The notes below the pieces were generated by a model. The model did not search any database. It worked only from the letters and a program-made list of their open reading frames with translations, and was not told the origin of the DNA. A DNA stretch of 64,000 bases from Colias croceus (taxonomy: Eukaryota; Arthropoda; Insecta; Lepidoptera; Pieridae): contig NC_059554.1 of the NCBI RefSeq assembly GCF_905220415.1, forward strand, positions 7,341,001-7,405,000. Direction: 5' to 3'. Positions 10,621-22,369 of this stretch are shown piece after piece; position 1 is the stretch's first letter, and each line of letters opens with the position of its first letter. Made by a program: the position numbers and the translations under genes.

Positions 10621-12133
10621 AAATTGGATCTTTATATATACGGTCTTTGTGTCTGCGGTACTTGGGATAAAGGAAACCCTAAATATTTGTATTTTTAACA
10701 TTTTTGAAGAAAGATAATTTTTTAAATACTAATTGTGTAATGGGCAATATTTTTTTTGAAATAATGTACTTATAATAACTTGACTAGGTAGATTTCTGAA
10801 AATATAATAACCATGCCGTGTTCATTGAAATTTTAATGTCTTTAATAAACTAGAACTGAATTCAGAGATCTGTTTGATTTGTAACAAGATGGCAAAGAAG
10901 ATTTTTTAAGACAATGTTTGTAATTATATTTCTGAATTTCTGAACAAAAAGTAAATACAAACCGCGGCTTTTGATAAAGCTAATCGAGGTAAGATATTTT
11001 ATTTATTTTGCGTAATTATTAAAGCTATTATTAAAGTCCAGACCAGACATGAATTTGAAATACTATAACAGTTAATTACGCATAGTTTGTTGAAAGTTTT
11101 AAGTCATTAACTTCTATATACCTAATATACATTTATTAGATTTAAATGTATGCAGCTCTAGGGGCAAGTAATGTTGAACGTGCACCTTTTAATTATATTA
11201 ATTGTATTTTGCAATTAGATTTATAAAATATTATTAAAACTTCTATATGTTGAAATAGCTATGTTTTCTGATTCTAGTGTTTGTCTGAAAAATGTATTGT
11301 AGGTATTAAAAAATTTTGTGATAGTTATAATAGATAAATTGACATAACTGAAGAAAAGGTTTTGTCGCATTATCGTTTATTGTCGTATGAAATTGTATTA
11401 TTATAATTTTATATATCTGTAATTATATACCTATTCGTTTCAGTAGCAAATTATCACTTACGTTCGACGCGTTTATAAGATTAATTTATTTTCTAATACG
11501 AAGCTCTACTATTCATCAAGATTGTTCGTATAAGTATAGGTAAATAGAAAGTTATTTACCAGGGATTTAAAATAGGCGAAAACATTTAAACTCTGAATTT
11601 ATAAGACCTACTTTTAGAAAGCTTCGGGCTTCTGTAAAATTTGATCAAAATTTTATGTTTTTATAATTAGGTACCAAGGAAGACTAGTAAACGAAAATAT
11701 TTTAATGTGACATCCAAAGTTTCTGACATCTTTTCTGAGGTATTTTGATAGTAAATCTGTTTTTTCCAGCTTTATACAAAAGGGTCTACGCGTTGTCCGC
11801 GTTTATTTTGAGATTGAAGAAGATTTTCTGAATTCCTGATTGACGAACACGGAACGAGTTTTTTTAGTTCTCAGGTAACTCTTGTTATAACAATTATATT
11901 GTCCTCTTTCTTCTGTTTTGAATTGGATATTAAAATCTTTTTTCTTAGGGCTCATACAGAGACTTTAGTCGAAAGATAAAATGAAAATCACGTAAGATAA
12001 AGCTGAAAAACTATGACATAGTATAATAACTAAAGCAAGGCTCGACTTACAATAAAAGGATTACACTGTATATGTATTATAACTATGATTGTAGTAGTTA
12101 AGATTATCATTTAGTTCACATTAAGTAGGCATT
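10621..12133. other. No gene seen
   Basis: AT-rich with frequent homopolymer runs. No repeat was recognised. Confidence 0.5.
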
Positions 12134-12304
12134 TTATTATATATAAAAATGAATCCCAAAATGTGTTGGTAAGCGCATAACTTTAGAACAGCTGAACCGA
12201 TATCTTTAATTATTTTTTTATTATATTCCTTGAAGTACGAGGATGGTTCTTATGTAGAGAAAACGTGAATATGTACCACGGGCGAAGCCGGGGCGGACCG
12301 CTAG
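12134..12304 (+). mobile_element. Helitron-like element, family C
   Basis: It shares its whole length with 24997-25164 and, inverted, with 44517-44686: TATATATAAAAATGAATC, then AATGTGTTGGTAAGCGCATA, ending GGCGGACCGCTAG before T. The first bases are decayed (TTTA in place of TC). It is non-coding. Small open frames recurring in these copies are by-products of the repeat. Confidence 0.6.
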
Positions 12305-13054
12305 TCGTCTAATAAAATAAGAGAAGGATATGCGGTAGGAATTTAAATACTTTTGAAATAGTTTCTTTAACTTTTAATTAATATTGTAATTATTTTGGAT
12401 TATTTATTATATTTTATATACCTAATAGACATTACATTCTTCTTATTACATATTTTTCGAAGATGCGTCCTTGACTGAGAAGGATTAAATCCAAGTTTTA
12501 CTTATTCGTTGTAGGGTTAAGTTACATCGCTTAAAAGGTTTACTTGTAAGTAATTTACATTATATACTAAAATGTATACCTACATACTGCAAGTAAATAA
12601 TTTTCCCATAATTTATGTGATACGTTTTTTTTATTTATTTAACCAATAAACAAATTAAACCTTTTCCATGGATTTATCAATACGCGTAGGTAGCGAATAT
12701 TCACTACGAATATATTATTATGTACTAGGACACGTGTGTAAATATTATTATCGGATTTATTAATGTTTTCTTTTACATTTTTCTTAATATCTTGCTAATT
12801 ATTTTACTAGGTATGCTCTATGCAATTTTCAAATATGTATTATTATATGTATTTAATAACTCAATAGGCTGCTCGCTGTGTGGAGACCTGCTTATTAATT
12901 GTTTTGTTTTTCTTTATTATTTTGTTTATACATAAATTATAAAATTAATTTAGTCTTTCTTCCTATAATTTTAACCTTTATATTTTATGATATACATATT
13001 AAAATATTCTATCCTATCTTATATTTAGATAAATATTAATCTATTAATTTTCAG
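12305..13054. other. No gene seen
   Basis: AT-rich sequence, ending in an intron-like AATTTTCAG at 13046-13054. Confidence 0.45.
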
Positions 13055-13126
13055 AATCTCTGCAAGTTGTACGTGCTGACTTTGTGATGTGAAGATCTTA
13101 TATAAAAGACAACAGCGTTGATATCA
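13055..13126 (+). other. Exon-like segment 1 (noncoding)
   Basis: It lies between ATTAATTTTCAG (AG at 13053-13054) and a possible GTAAAT donor at 13127. All three frames contain stops, so it could only be a UTR or noncoding-RNA exon. It is grouped with the segments at 14166 and 15113 because all three are on the plus strand within 2.1 kb. Confidence 0.15.
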
Positions 13127-13136
13127 AGTAAATATA

Positions 13137-13925
13137 TTTTTTTTTTTTTTTTTTTAATTAAATAAGGTTGCTAATTAAAATAGCACCTTATACAAATTAC
13201 AATCTAGCCTACAAGACTAATAAGTAATTTTATGTTAACCTAAATTTCTAAATAACTTATTCTAAGAGAGTGTCCATTGTCACTTGCTTAGTGTCTGTTA
13301 AGGGGAAGTAAGTCACTTTGCTCGTGTGCTTTGGTATACAGATAATTGTCACTGTTCACTTTTCACTTATCACTACACTAACTCAAAAGGTTTAGTCCTT
13401 TTTAGTCTTCGCACTAGGTCCGTGGTGTCAAGGAGCTGGATAGCCTCAACATTCACGTGATGATGAAGTCGATGTTGATGAGCTTCTGCATGTTTTTGAA
13501 CAATTTTGTCCACGGTGTCCACTTTTAGGTCACGGTGGAGGTCACCATTACGGATGTACCATGGAGCATTTACAATGTCTCTCAGTACTTTATTTTGGAA
13601 ACGTTGTATAATGTCAATGTTGCTTTTTTGGTACAGCCCCACAGCTGAATACCATACGTCCATACTGGCATTAGGACTTGTTTGTATATGAGTAGCTTAT
13701 TATGTATCGACAACTGGGAGTATCTTCCAAGAAGCCAATACAATTTCTTATAGCGCAAGCCTAATTCTTCTCGCTTCTTCTTGACGTGAGCCTTCCAGCG
13801 TAGCTTAGCGTCAAGCGTCATACCGAGGTATTTCGCCGTGTTAGCATAAGGTATTTGTTGGCCATTAAGGAGTATCGGGACAATCTGTGTTCTTTTGTTT
13901 GTAAAATTTATGTGAATATATCTAT
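13137..13925 (-). mobile_element. 5'-truncated Jockey-like LINE insertion
   Basis: On the minus strand a reverse-transcriptase C-terminus is followed by ~215 bp of 3' UTR and a poly(A) tract (a run of T at 13137-13155). This is the usual product of incomplete target-primed reverse transcription. Flanking words GTAAATATAT (left) and GTGAATATAT (right) could be a decayed target duplication. The insertion separates exon-like segments 1 and 2. Confidence 0.8.
13373..13920 (-). pseudogene. LINE reverse transcriptase, C-terminal fragment, frameshifted
   Basis: The minus-strand frame reads INFTNKRTQIVPILLNGQQI, then KYLGMTLDAKLRWKAHVKKK, then LLIYKQVLMPVWTYGIQLWG. It then shifts by one base in a run of T near 13624-13629 and continues KSNIDIIQRFQNKVLRDIVN to the end near 13373. 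The KYLGMTLD and YGIQLWG words are hallmarks of the region downstream of the polymerase core in Jockey-clade non-LTR elements. The endonuclease and catalytic YxDD parts are missing, so the copy is dead. The open frame apart from one shift suggests moderate age. Assignment to Jockey rather than another arthropod LINE clade is from memory of the family. Confidence 0.8.
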
Positions 13926-13943
13926 ATATTTTTTTTTTAATTT

Positions 13944-13992
13944 TAAGTATTTTTGTTTTAATAATTTATTTTTGTTTTAATAATTTATTTGA
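13944..13992. repeat. 19-bp tandem duplication
   Basis: TTTTTGTTTTAATAATTTA is present twice in a row. Confidence 0.65.
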
Positions 13993-14165
13993 ACTTATCG
14001 TTACTGCTTTAACACTCTTTATTCTAAATGCAGCCTTTTTCACGGTTTATTGCAAACCTATTAATTAATAACTTTCGATTCTTTCAAATATATCAACTGA
14101 ATTTTGTTTTTAAGATAAAGGATTACTACCGCTTAACTAAATTAATTTATTCAATTAATTTTCAG

Positions 14166-14231
14166 GTTCATTTAAACGAGAGAAGATACTTATATCTATT
14201 GTCAAAAAGCTCGAAAGTATGTGATAGAAAT
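14166..14231 (+). other. Exon-like segment 2 (66 nt)
   Basis: It is bounded by CAATTAATTTTCAG (AG at 14164-14165) and a strong GTGAGT donor at 14232. One frame stays open through all 22 codons (VHLNERRYLYLLSKSSKVCD...). The length is a multiple of three. Real exon status needs transcripts; splice-like words arise by chance in AT-rich DNA. Confidence 0.22.
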
Positions 14232-14336
14232 GTGAGTATATAAAATATTATTAGCTTGTATAATAATTTTAAATAATAATATCACAGTAAATCAATTAAA
14301 ACTTTATTTTCGGATAGAACAAGAACATCCTTGTGT

Positions 14337-14357
14337 ATTTATTTATTTATTTATTGC
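14337..14357. repeat. (TTTA)n microsatellite
   Basis: Five TTTA units, followed by a CACACACA word. It could be the tail of a minus-strand LINE 3' end. Confidence 0.6.
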
Positions 14358-14607
14358 ACACACAAAATAAATAGAGACGCAAAAGAAATAGTGTATCCTG
14401 TTAGACTGAAACTATTTTACCAATTTCTTTTACGAAGCCCAAAGAGTCATTATTTAAATATTTATGCAGTACATATTTGTATTATTTATTACTAAAGTTA
14501 AGAATAGCATTAGTTGAAGATAATAAGCATAATTTATTAAACAAAGAGAAACATCTATCGTCAACCATTGACTTCCTTAATCCAGTTATCTCAACTTTAT
14601 TATATAA

Positions 14608-14796
14608 CTAGCTGTGCCGCGCAGTTTCACCCGCGTGGCTCCGCTCCTGTTGGTCTTAGCGAGATAGTTAGATAGATTAGATTTGTGAATAATGTAGCTT
14701 TCGAATGGTGAAAGTATTTTTAAAATCAGTCCAGTTTACGAGCCTATTCATTACAATCAAACAAACAAAGTTTTCCTCTTTATAATATTAGTGTAG
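14608..14796 (-). mobile_element. Helitron-like element, family A variant
   Basis: Read on the minus strand it begins TCTACACTAATATTATAAAG, has the TTTG-rich tract, and ends in CTAG followed by T (A at 14607 on plus). The interior differs from the other family A copies. The GC-rich 3' end (GCTGTGCCGCGCAG on plus) is kept. Confidence 0.6.
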
Positions 14797-15112
14797 ATAA
14801 GATTACTTCTATAGTAAGAGCCCAAGCTGTAATTAGTTAAGTGATAAATCGATGAAATTGAGTAATCAATAAATTAATTATCGAGTCCTAGTGTCACTAC
14901 GCACCTACCTATTTTATATTTTTACCACAGTATTCAATAATTTAATAAATTTTAATAATCCAATCCGATATCTTAAAAATGTTGCACATAATGCCTAATT
15001 TTTTGTGAAACTTCTATTACATGCCTATTTACTTCCTAGTTTGTTAGACAATTGAAACACTACTTAATTTTTAAAATAATACTTTTTCTAATAAAAATCT
15101 TACTAATTTCAG
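14797..15112. other. No gene seen; intron-like right edge
   Basis: AT-rich. A branch-point-like TTACTAATTTCAG sits at its right end (about 15100-15112). Confidence 0.45.
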
Positions 15113-15151
15113 GACTCATCTACACCGTACTGCTGAAGACAGAAGAAAAAT
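15113..15151 (+). other. Exon-like segment 3 (39 nt micro-exon)
   Basis: It is preceded by CTTACTAATTTCAG (branch point plus acceptor) and followed by GTAAGC at 15152. Two frames are open across the 13 codons, one reading LIYTVLLKTEEK. The length is a multiple of three, as expected of a cassette micro-exon. Composition is richer in GC than both flanks. No partner exon was identified with certainty. Confidence 0.25.
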
Positions 15152-15989
15152 GTAAGCAACTCTCCTTACCAGAGCTTCGCTACGCTTATGCTTAGCCTTC
15201 GCGCTTCGTAAATTAACGCTAAAAATATAAATTATTATATTATTCTAATTCTTATTGATAATAGAAAATTATCTAGGACACACTACCTTAATATGTAGTT
15301 AATATTTTAACAAAATATAAAAAAACTGATTTTATTCATCGATTGGAACGATTTCGTAGAATTTTCTCATATTAGTTATTAAAACTAGGGTACTAAATAT
15401 AGGTGAAAATTCATTGAAAATATATTATTTAATATTTAATTCATGAATTACTAAACATAACAGAATATGTATAATGATATTGAAATTCACTTTAAATACA
15501 TTGTTTAGGTAGTAGCTATTTATGCGTATACTTAGTACATTTTTAATGCAGTAAATTATCGTACTACGTACATCATGATCAATAAAATAATTAAACAATA
15601 CATATGGTGTTTTATTTGCAACTAATTCGCTGTAAGCGAGCTTACAAAAATGCTTTGCTTCATGCTTTTTCTTAGTTACCCGGATATTGTGTAAAATGGC
15701 GTAGACGTCTACAATAATACGTAGACTTTATCTACTTTCATACTATTTCATAAAAATTATATTTTCTTACAAATGTATCAGACGAATTAAGGATTAAAAT
15801 AAGAAAAAAAAAATTCAGGATATATATTTATAGGTATTATTATGTAAAATATATAATACCTATTTCGAAAATAGTTCGTTCAAAATACTTTCCCTAATGA
15901 AATAGATAACAATCTAAAACCGTTATTACATGTCACCCAAATGATTTAGGTATCAAAAGCAAATATAATTTCAAATGCAAAAGTAATAA
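15152..15989. other. No gene seen
   Basis: It begins with a GC-rich patch of GCTTCGC/GCTTATGC words (about 15165-15210), then is AT-rich to the end. Confidence 0.5.
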
Positions 15990-16860
15990 GCCGCACTATC
16001 TGCTCGTCGCGTATTGGATATCGCGTCAATACGAAAAGTTTTGAACAACGCGCCGAGAGCGCCACCGCGGTATTTTTTCCAAAACTAAATTGCCCTGAAA
16101 AAAATAGCGCCAACAACGGCATCTCTTAGCAGTCGAGAGAATTTTTCCAAGCTTCGGTCATAACACTCGGCCACGTGCATTTGTTTTGGTTGGGTTTTTT
16201 TCACGAAAAAAGATAGCATACATAAACCTCACCTCGCCGCGTCGTAGGTGCGCCAAGCAAAATGGTCGTCGTTTTTTTCTTCTCTTTTCAGCCATCTGTC
16301 CGTCCTTTTCGGTCAAAAATGCGATCGTTATTTTCTGTTCCGGTTTGAATGTGTGCGTGGCGCGGTCGTTGCTGAAGATATACGCCATGCGGGGGCGTGC
16401 GAAAAGCGTTCTAGGCGCGCGTCATTATGGTTTATTTTTGTTTAAGCAAAAAATTGTCTTACGTCTAATGGTAGACGGAGAAAAAATAGAAATATAGGAG
16501 GCACGGCGTGTACGATAAAGAGAACGGGAGTCGTTAACGATTCTGCGCCGGAAAGTTGCGCAGATTGCGTTTTTGGTGCTTTTTTTGGGGGCAGCGCCTC
16601 ATACCAACGGGTGTTTTTTGAATCTATCTTTTTCTAGCACGCGGATCTCATTCCTTGCTCGCTGATGTATGCGTGCGGGTGGTGTTTATCGGTGTGCGTG
16701 GCGCCGGGGGCAAGCACCTAGTACTAGATTTTTGCGTGGAAACGTCCTAGATAACTGATCGCGTATACATAGGCAGGGTATATAATGAGATGTCACCGCT
16801 ATGCGAGTAAATAGAGCTATGCAATAACGCAACCTGCCCGCGGTATTCACGTTGATTAAT
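15990..16860. promoter_or_regulatory. CpG-rich block, possible promoter or UTR region
   Basis: This is the longest GC-elevated stretch of the left half. It is dense in CG dinucleotides (GCGCCACCGCGG near 16050, GGCGCGCGTC near 16412, GGCGCCGGGG near 16700). It holds a CACGTG E-box at 16172-16177 and no repeat that I recognise. Overlapping 65-103-codon frames on both strands reflect low stop density in GC-rich DNA and do not look like proteins. A promoter, 5' UTR or conserved enhancer is possible, but no start site can be fixed. Confidence 0.3.
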
Positions 16861-18755
16861 TACGGCCTTACATAATTGTTCTACGTAAACTATTCGTTTG
16901 CGAATAGACTGGTTTTTGATAAAATAAAATTTTAAAATGTTTTGTTAGGCATTCTCCGTTACGCTTCAGCAAGGGTAAATCGAAAGTTGATATATGTGTT
17001 GTCACACTACACCCTTCTTGGTCCGGTCATTGAACTATTCGCGTATAAAATGAATGGATGATCAGGCTATTTATTATACGTTCGAAATATTAATTGTTTT
17101 ATGAATGAAATACGATTGATGACAGTTGTTTCAATACATCTTTGTAAGATCCAGTTACGAAAATTTAATTTTAATCAGATTTAGCAGATAACTAATATAA
17201 TCTATTGGCAGAAAAATTCCGTTAGGCTTTTACTATTAGATATTTTTTCTCTTAAATTAAGATTATTTGTGGATTGTGGTTTATGGTATAGGTCCTTATT
17301 CACTAATTAACAAATGTTTGTTGCTTGTTAGCTCATAAATTAGATAAAAGTATCAACACTTTACTTTCATTATTATTTAGGTATAAATTAAAAAAAAAAT
17401 AAGATTAATGTCAATGATTGACGATGAGGTTCATAACTGATGGCTACGTAGGTATGGTAAATGGCTATGGTAGTAGGTATGTTAATCTGATGTTGGATGT
17501 AATTGTAGACAATATTATAAATAATACGAAGTAGGTAATAAAATTATCGTAAGTAGGCGATAGTAATTTTTAGACAATTTTTAGTAGTAAGAAAAAGTTC
17601 CTATCTCCAATAAATATCTAATAATTATTGTACGCAAATAGCAAAAAATTTAAAATATTGTAAGTAAACTGTATAATAGTATCTAACACACATTGTATGT
17701 AAATGACATTCTCTTGAAATTAGAAACAAAATAAATAATAATAAATAAATATATCATTTATTTTTCCACCATAATTTGATACAAAAAAAGAACATAATTT
17801 AACGCCAACGTCTAAATTGAGTCGGTATTATTTTATGCCGTCGCGTAGCAGTGAACGCGCAAATTATGGAAAATTATTACTTGGTAACTATTAGCTTATT
17901 TGTTGAAAGATAGAGTTTTCCGCATTATCTAAAAATAGTAAAAAATAAGCTACTGTTTTACATCAAAATGATAAACATAACATTCCTACATGTTACCATA
18001 GACCAATATATCTAGAGTATATTGGGTCCATGATGTTACATAAAATTTGTTCTATTTAGAAACATAGGTATCGTAGATATACCTAGCAAAATAATACCGC
18101 CATGAATAGGTATTTGCCTGAACGCTAGTGCCTGAACACATAGATACCTAGATAAAGAATTACGAAAAAAAATTCACGTCTAAAATGTCTCTTGTCAACT
18201 CTACATGTTCGCATGATGCATCTACTAGGTGTAGATATTGAAAAAAACTTATAAGTACAAAGAAATCGTACCTACCATAATCAATCTAGCAGTCAAATTA
18301 TTACAGTTTTTTCTACCCAAAGAGGAAATATTCGATTGTTTGTTTCTTTCTTTGAAATTCTTCGAATCTAGGTACTCGACCGATTTGCAAGATTCCTTCT
18401 CTAACAGAAAATTACATTTTTCTTTTTAATAGGCTGCTATTTCCGTGTAAACCCGGGTACAGTCGAGGCGAGTAGCTTGTATGTTATAGGATGACAAACG
18501 AACAGACGCATTACCTGGTGGTTGGATAAAGCGGACCATGACAACCAAAGTTCTCCAAAGTTATTGTGTCTACTAGAAAAAAGATGAGAAATTATTCTGC
18601 ATAATAAATTTTGAATTTGCATTTATTAGTTTAAATTATTTCTTCGCAAATAACTTAGTTTCTCTGCATTTTTTCTTCATAGAAAAATATAATTAATCTA
18701 CGGAATTTTGTGCTTTATCTTTTAAATTTTCGTTAATGTATCTTAAATGATGGAA
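16861..18755. other. No gene seen
   Basis: AT-rich intergenic-type sequence. A short imperfect hairpin around TCTAGA lies at about 18001-18030. Open frames at 18238-18622 have no support. Confidence 0.5.
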
Positions 18756-18905
18756 TCCATACTAATATTATAAATGCGAAAGTAACTCTGTCTGTCTGTC
18801 TGTTACTCGATCACGCCTTAACTACTGAAACAATTTGCATGAAATTTGGTATAGTGATATTTTGATACCCGAGAAAGGCTAGGCTTCTTTTTACCCCGGG
18901 ATAGG
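18756..18905 (+). mobile_element. Helitron-like element, family B, 3' truncated
   Basis: It begins TCCATACTAATATTATAAAT after an A, continues with a CTGT microsatellite and the block GAAATTTGGTATAGTG shared with 37147, 42030 and 50704, and is lost after ACCCCGGGATAGG. A tRNA-derived SINE follows directly, so the 3' half was either replaced or displaced by that insertion. Confidence 0.6.
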
Positions 18906-18908
18906 TTT

Positions 18909-19082
18909 TCTAACCGCCTCCTTGGTACAGTGATTGGTGCGTGATGGGTGATGGGTTCGATTCCCGGTGGACACGAAAAAAAAAAGACTTACAAGGTTGA
19001 TCACCTACTTGTCCCTAAATAAAATCGATCAGTGAAAAAGATATAATGCATCTGCCCCTTAGTGACGCCTGACGCAGAAACA
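18909..19082 (+). mobile_element. tRNA-derived SINE
   Basis: The head CCGCCTCCTTGGTACAGTGA, an A-box-like region, is followed ~35 bp later by GGTTCGATTCCC, an exact RNA polymerase III B-box (18954-18965), then GGTGGACA and a run of A. The remaining ~110 bp would be the tRNA-unrelated body. A tRNA-like 5' head with A/B boxes spaced as in tRNA genes is diagnostic of SINEs. It does not fold into a complete tRNA, so it is not a tRNA gene. Confidence 0.6.
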
Positions 19083-20055
19083 TAATATTATAAAGCATTC
19101 AGTGATATCTCTTAACAATCAAAAACTGCTTTTTTATAGTTTAAACACAATCTTTCAATATAAATTTATCCTTTTCAGTTTCTGTGAAAAGAGGCATTAG
19201 AAATGTTAAGTGTATTAGCATAGCGCCATCTATGTATTTTCTTATGAACAAAAAGTTATGTATTAACTTATACGAAGTTTGAAGCAAATTACTTAAGACA
19301 CACAAATATAACAAAATATTATTGTTTAAACATTAAACTATTAATTTGTTGGCCTTTAAAGTTATTAGAAATTAATAATTCGACAAATATCAAATATTAT
19401 TACCACATGACGCGCGGTGAACCAGTTTCGTTATAGCGCCATCTAGCGCTGAGTAGTGTAAACTAAAAGTAGAGTCCGAGTTTGACTCTACATGGTTTCC
19501 AATAAGATTTTACAAATTAACATGATATTCATTTTCCAACATAAAATTGGTGTAAATTGATCCAAAAAATACGTTAAACTAAAATAATAATTATACGAGT
19601 TGATCATATTTTTTTTTTGTTGAAATATATATTTCGTATTTTTACTTCAGATTCCATATTTATATAGCATCTACATAATTTCATAACGTTCAATCTATTA
19701 TCTATATTTTATACTTTAAAGTCGTAAAAAAAATTATCTGTCTATTTGCTGAACGGATTTTGAAGATTTTTTGTTGTTGTTTGATAACCAGGATAGATTT
19801 TAGTTCTCAGAACCTATAGGCCAATAAGCTATTACTTATGTTGAACAATTTAATTTTGAATTCGAATCTGCCCACGCGCACACGAAGCATAATCAGTCAT
19901 TATTAGGATTTTTTACCAAAATAACTTCATGAATTTTGTTTTTTTTATTCGTTATAATTTTTATACCTATTCTTAAGTTAATCTAGCGGAAAATTTTCAA
20001 AGTCAGATATTGTTATGATAATATAAGTAATTTAGATAGAGGTACTTACATAATA
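19083..20055. other. No gene; two GCGCCATCTA words
   Basis: AT-rich, with GCGCCATCT at 19223 and AGCGCCATCTAGCGCT at 19435-19450. The second resembles an insulator (CTCF-type) core but also a motif common in lepidopteran repeats. Confidence 0.4.
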
Positions 20056-20213
20056 TCTATACTAATATTACAAAGCTGAGGAGTTTGTTTGTTTAAAAGC
20101 GCTAATCTTAGGAACTACTTGTCCGATTTATCGAGGTAGGCTATACGTATATATTATCACGCTAAGACCAATAGGAGCGGAGCAATGCGGGAAAAACCGC
20201 ACGGCACAGCTCG
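20056..20213 (+). mobile_element. Helitron-like element, family A
   Basis: TCTATACTAATATTACAAAG follows A20055. The 3' end is CTCG instead of CTAG, one substitution, before T. About 20 bp are missing from the middle compared with the copy at 1318. Confidence 0.6.
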
Positions 20214-20469
20214 TAATCATTAATATGACACCAAGAAAAATAAAGAGAGCATTATAATAGAAATTTTAATATAATTGTGATTAGAATTGAAAAAAAATAT
20301 AGGTCAAATATTTTTTTCTCTTTTAAAATTACAAGCTTTGCTAATTAATATATTAATTAAAGGCTTTAATTAATAAATAAAACTGTTCGTTTAACTACGT
20401 GGAGATACTAAGACATTTTTAGAGAAGTAGGGTATCTACCAAAAAAATATGTAATTACAAAGCGGCTAA

Positions 20470-20874
20470 TATACAAGGTGTCCGACTGTTGGTATACTAA
20501 GCTCAAAGGAGGTCATAGTTTTGCATACGCTGAGTACGTAAAAAATAATTATAAAATTCCAGGAGCAGTTTTTTTCAAATAGATGAATTCTTAAAACTCT
20601 ATGTGTACACCCATAATCAAGCAACTCGCCCAGCTTTGCTACCAGCACGTGACCTATCGTTTAAGATTATGTTTTCATAGACAAATTGCTCACATTAGCG
20701 AAGCGGTATAAGTATGCCGGCTTCGCGAAGCTAGAGAAGAAAACATGGATTTTCAGGAAAAATTTAGCAAAAATTTTCTGATACAATTTTGTTGTTTAAG
20801 TATTTTTTACGTGATCAGTGTATTAAAAACCACAAGTCCCTTCGCAGTATACCAATAGTGGGACACCCTGTATA
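20470..20874. mobile_element. 405-bp TIR element (TATACARGGTGTCC ends)
   Basis: The left end TATACAAGGTGTCCGACTGT and the right end (inverted) TATACAGGGTGTCCCACTAT match, extending through TTGGTATACT for about 30 bp with few differences. The middle has a GCTTCGCGAAGC palindrome (about 20720-20731). No coding capacity. It is likely a MITE; the superfamily cannot be told from the ends. Confidence 0.65.
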
Positions 20875-21311
20875 AATTGAGGAAATAGATTAAAATGACA
20901 GGCTAGATGATTTCATTTTATAAATGGTGGAAAGCTATAATAGCAATGTGCGCAGGGGCAGGAGGCAGTTCGTTGGCGTTGTCATGGCAACTTTGGCAAT
21001 ACGTGCGTATTTCCCTGGTATTTCCGTCACAGAAAAATGCCAGGCAATAGAAAATATGCAGGTAATTGTTATTGTAACATTCGGGTGTGTGTATTTTAAA
21101 TTTAGGAAACAAGTAAAAGTCAACAAGTAAAAGTTTGTAGCATCCTGAAAAAAGCAGATGAATTGATAAATACTACAGATGAAAAAGTGGCCAAGTGCGT
21201 ATCAGTCGTACACAATCTGTCCTGACGAATGAGGTGTGTGTTCAGGATTAAAAATGGAGAATGACTGAACATTGATTTAAAAAAGAGCGTGTATGCTGAG
21301 CACACGTATTT
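20875..21311. other. No gene seen
   Basis: Several overlapping short frames on both strands but no motif, splice logic or repeat. Confidence 0.5.
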
Positions 21312-21432
21312 AAGTGAAACTTCTTTGGAAAGATGAACATACCAAAATCATCGCCTTACTCCATGACGTGACGGTATAGCCATGACGCGACCTTGAAATT
21401 ATATACTCAACGCGCCTTAAGAAGTTTCACTT
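21312..21432. mobile_element. Small TIR element (AAGTGAAACTTCTT)
   Basis: It has inverted ends AAGTGAAACTTCTT and AAGAAGTTTCACTT, with internal blocks (CATGACGTGACGGTATAGCC, CAACGCGCCTTAAG). The same ends and blocks recur at 42694-42832 and, decayed, at 34615-34705. It is a 121-bp non-coding MITE. Confidence 0.6.
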
Positions 21433-21618
21433 CAAAAAGATTATATCTAATAAATTAATAATGATTTGTTATTTACTTTTGTAATTTATTAATTTTTATT
21501 GTTCAAATATATAAGTATACCTATTATATGTTTTATGTATCAAATATTGATAATAATATTATGAAGAGGGAATGTTTGTTTGTAAGAAGAGTATTAGGTT
21601 AGTAGATACTTAGTGGGT

Positions 21619-21798
21619 AGGTATAGAGTCTTTATCACGGACGAATTCTACCTATACCCGTGGCCCCGTGGCCCCGTCGTTGATGCGGCTTGACGGAACA
21701 CAGTGAGGTTTTGGTCGGTAGGAATCCGACATAACCCACGGCCCTTTCCCCGGAGGCCGTGATTATCTATGCAAGATTTCCCCACTTTAAAAAAAAAG
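21619..21798 (+). mobile_element. SINE-like or LINE-3' repeat with A tail, copy 2
   Basis: Second copy of the repeat at 7640-7801, with a local duplication GTGGCCCCGTGGCCCC. It ends in GATTTCCCCACT and a run of A. Confidence 0.55.
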
Positions 21799-21863
21799 AA
21801 GCTATAGAGTCCTTATTCCACGAAATTTACACCCGATGAAACAGTATAATATTAAATCAATTA

Positions 21864-22281
21864 TATACAGGGTTAGTTGTAAAACACCGGCAACCTCGCA
21901 GGACAAGATAGCTAACACCATAAGCAACATCATTTGTTCTACGACTTTTGATAATTTGTAAGATTTTATTTTAATACAAAAATAAATATTCATTTAATTT
22001 TCCATATGAATATTATAAACTCTACGCGCATCCCAAAAATTACGTAAACAAGAAGCGAACGGGAGGGGAAAGGGGGCGTCGCGTCGTCCATCCGATAATG
22101 AATAGAACATACACAAATGAACATAGACAAATATTAGGAGAGTACAATAAAAGTTTAAAAAATCATTTAAAAATAATTAATTGCGTTATGCCAAAAGTCG
22201 TAGAACAATTAATGTTATTACTTATGATGTTAGCTATCTTGTCCTGCGAGGTTGCTGGTGTTTTACAAGTAACCCTGTATA
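21864..22281. mobile_element. MITE with ~86-bp inverted repeats (TATACAGGGTTA ends)
   Basis: Arms 21864-21949 and about 22192-22281 are inverted copies: TATACAGGGTTASTTGTAAAA at the outside and CTACGACTTTT at the inner end. The GC-rich centre holds GGGAGGGGAAAGGGGGCGTC. Both arms can be translated into a similar hydrophobic peptide (LAILSCEVAGVLQ), which simply reflects the duplication. Confidence 0.65.
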
Positions 22282-22369
22282 TCTGCAAAAGAAGAAATCC
22301 ATCTATGTACCTTGCATCTATGTATCCATCTATGTATAAACAAGAACTTACTAATCTTCTTCTCACATT

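Noticed and set aside
13137..13155. Simple poly(T) microsatellite
   Set aside because: It is the poly(A) tail of the minus-strand Jockey-like LINE.
16158..16497. Overlapping ORFs on both strands in the CpG-rich block
   Set aside because: GC-rich DNA has few stops; the products are compositionally odd and lack motifs.
18909..18980. tRNA gene
   Set aside because: It has A/B-box-like words but cannot form a full cloverleaf and is followed by an A run and a SINE body; called a SINE.
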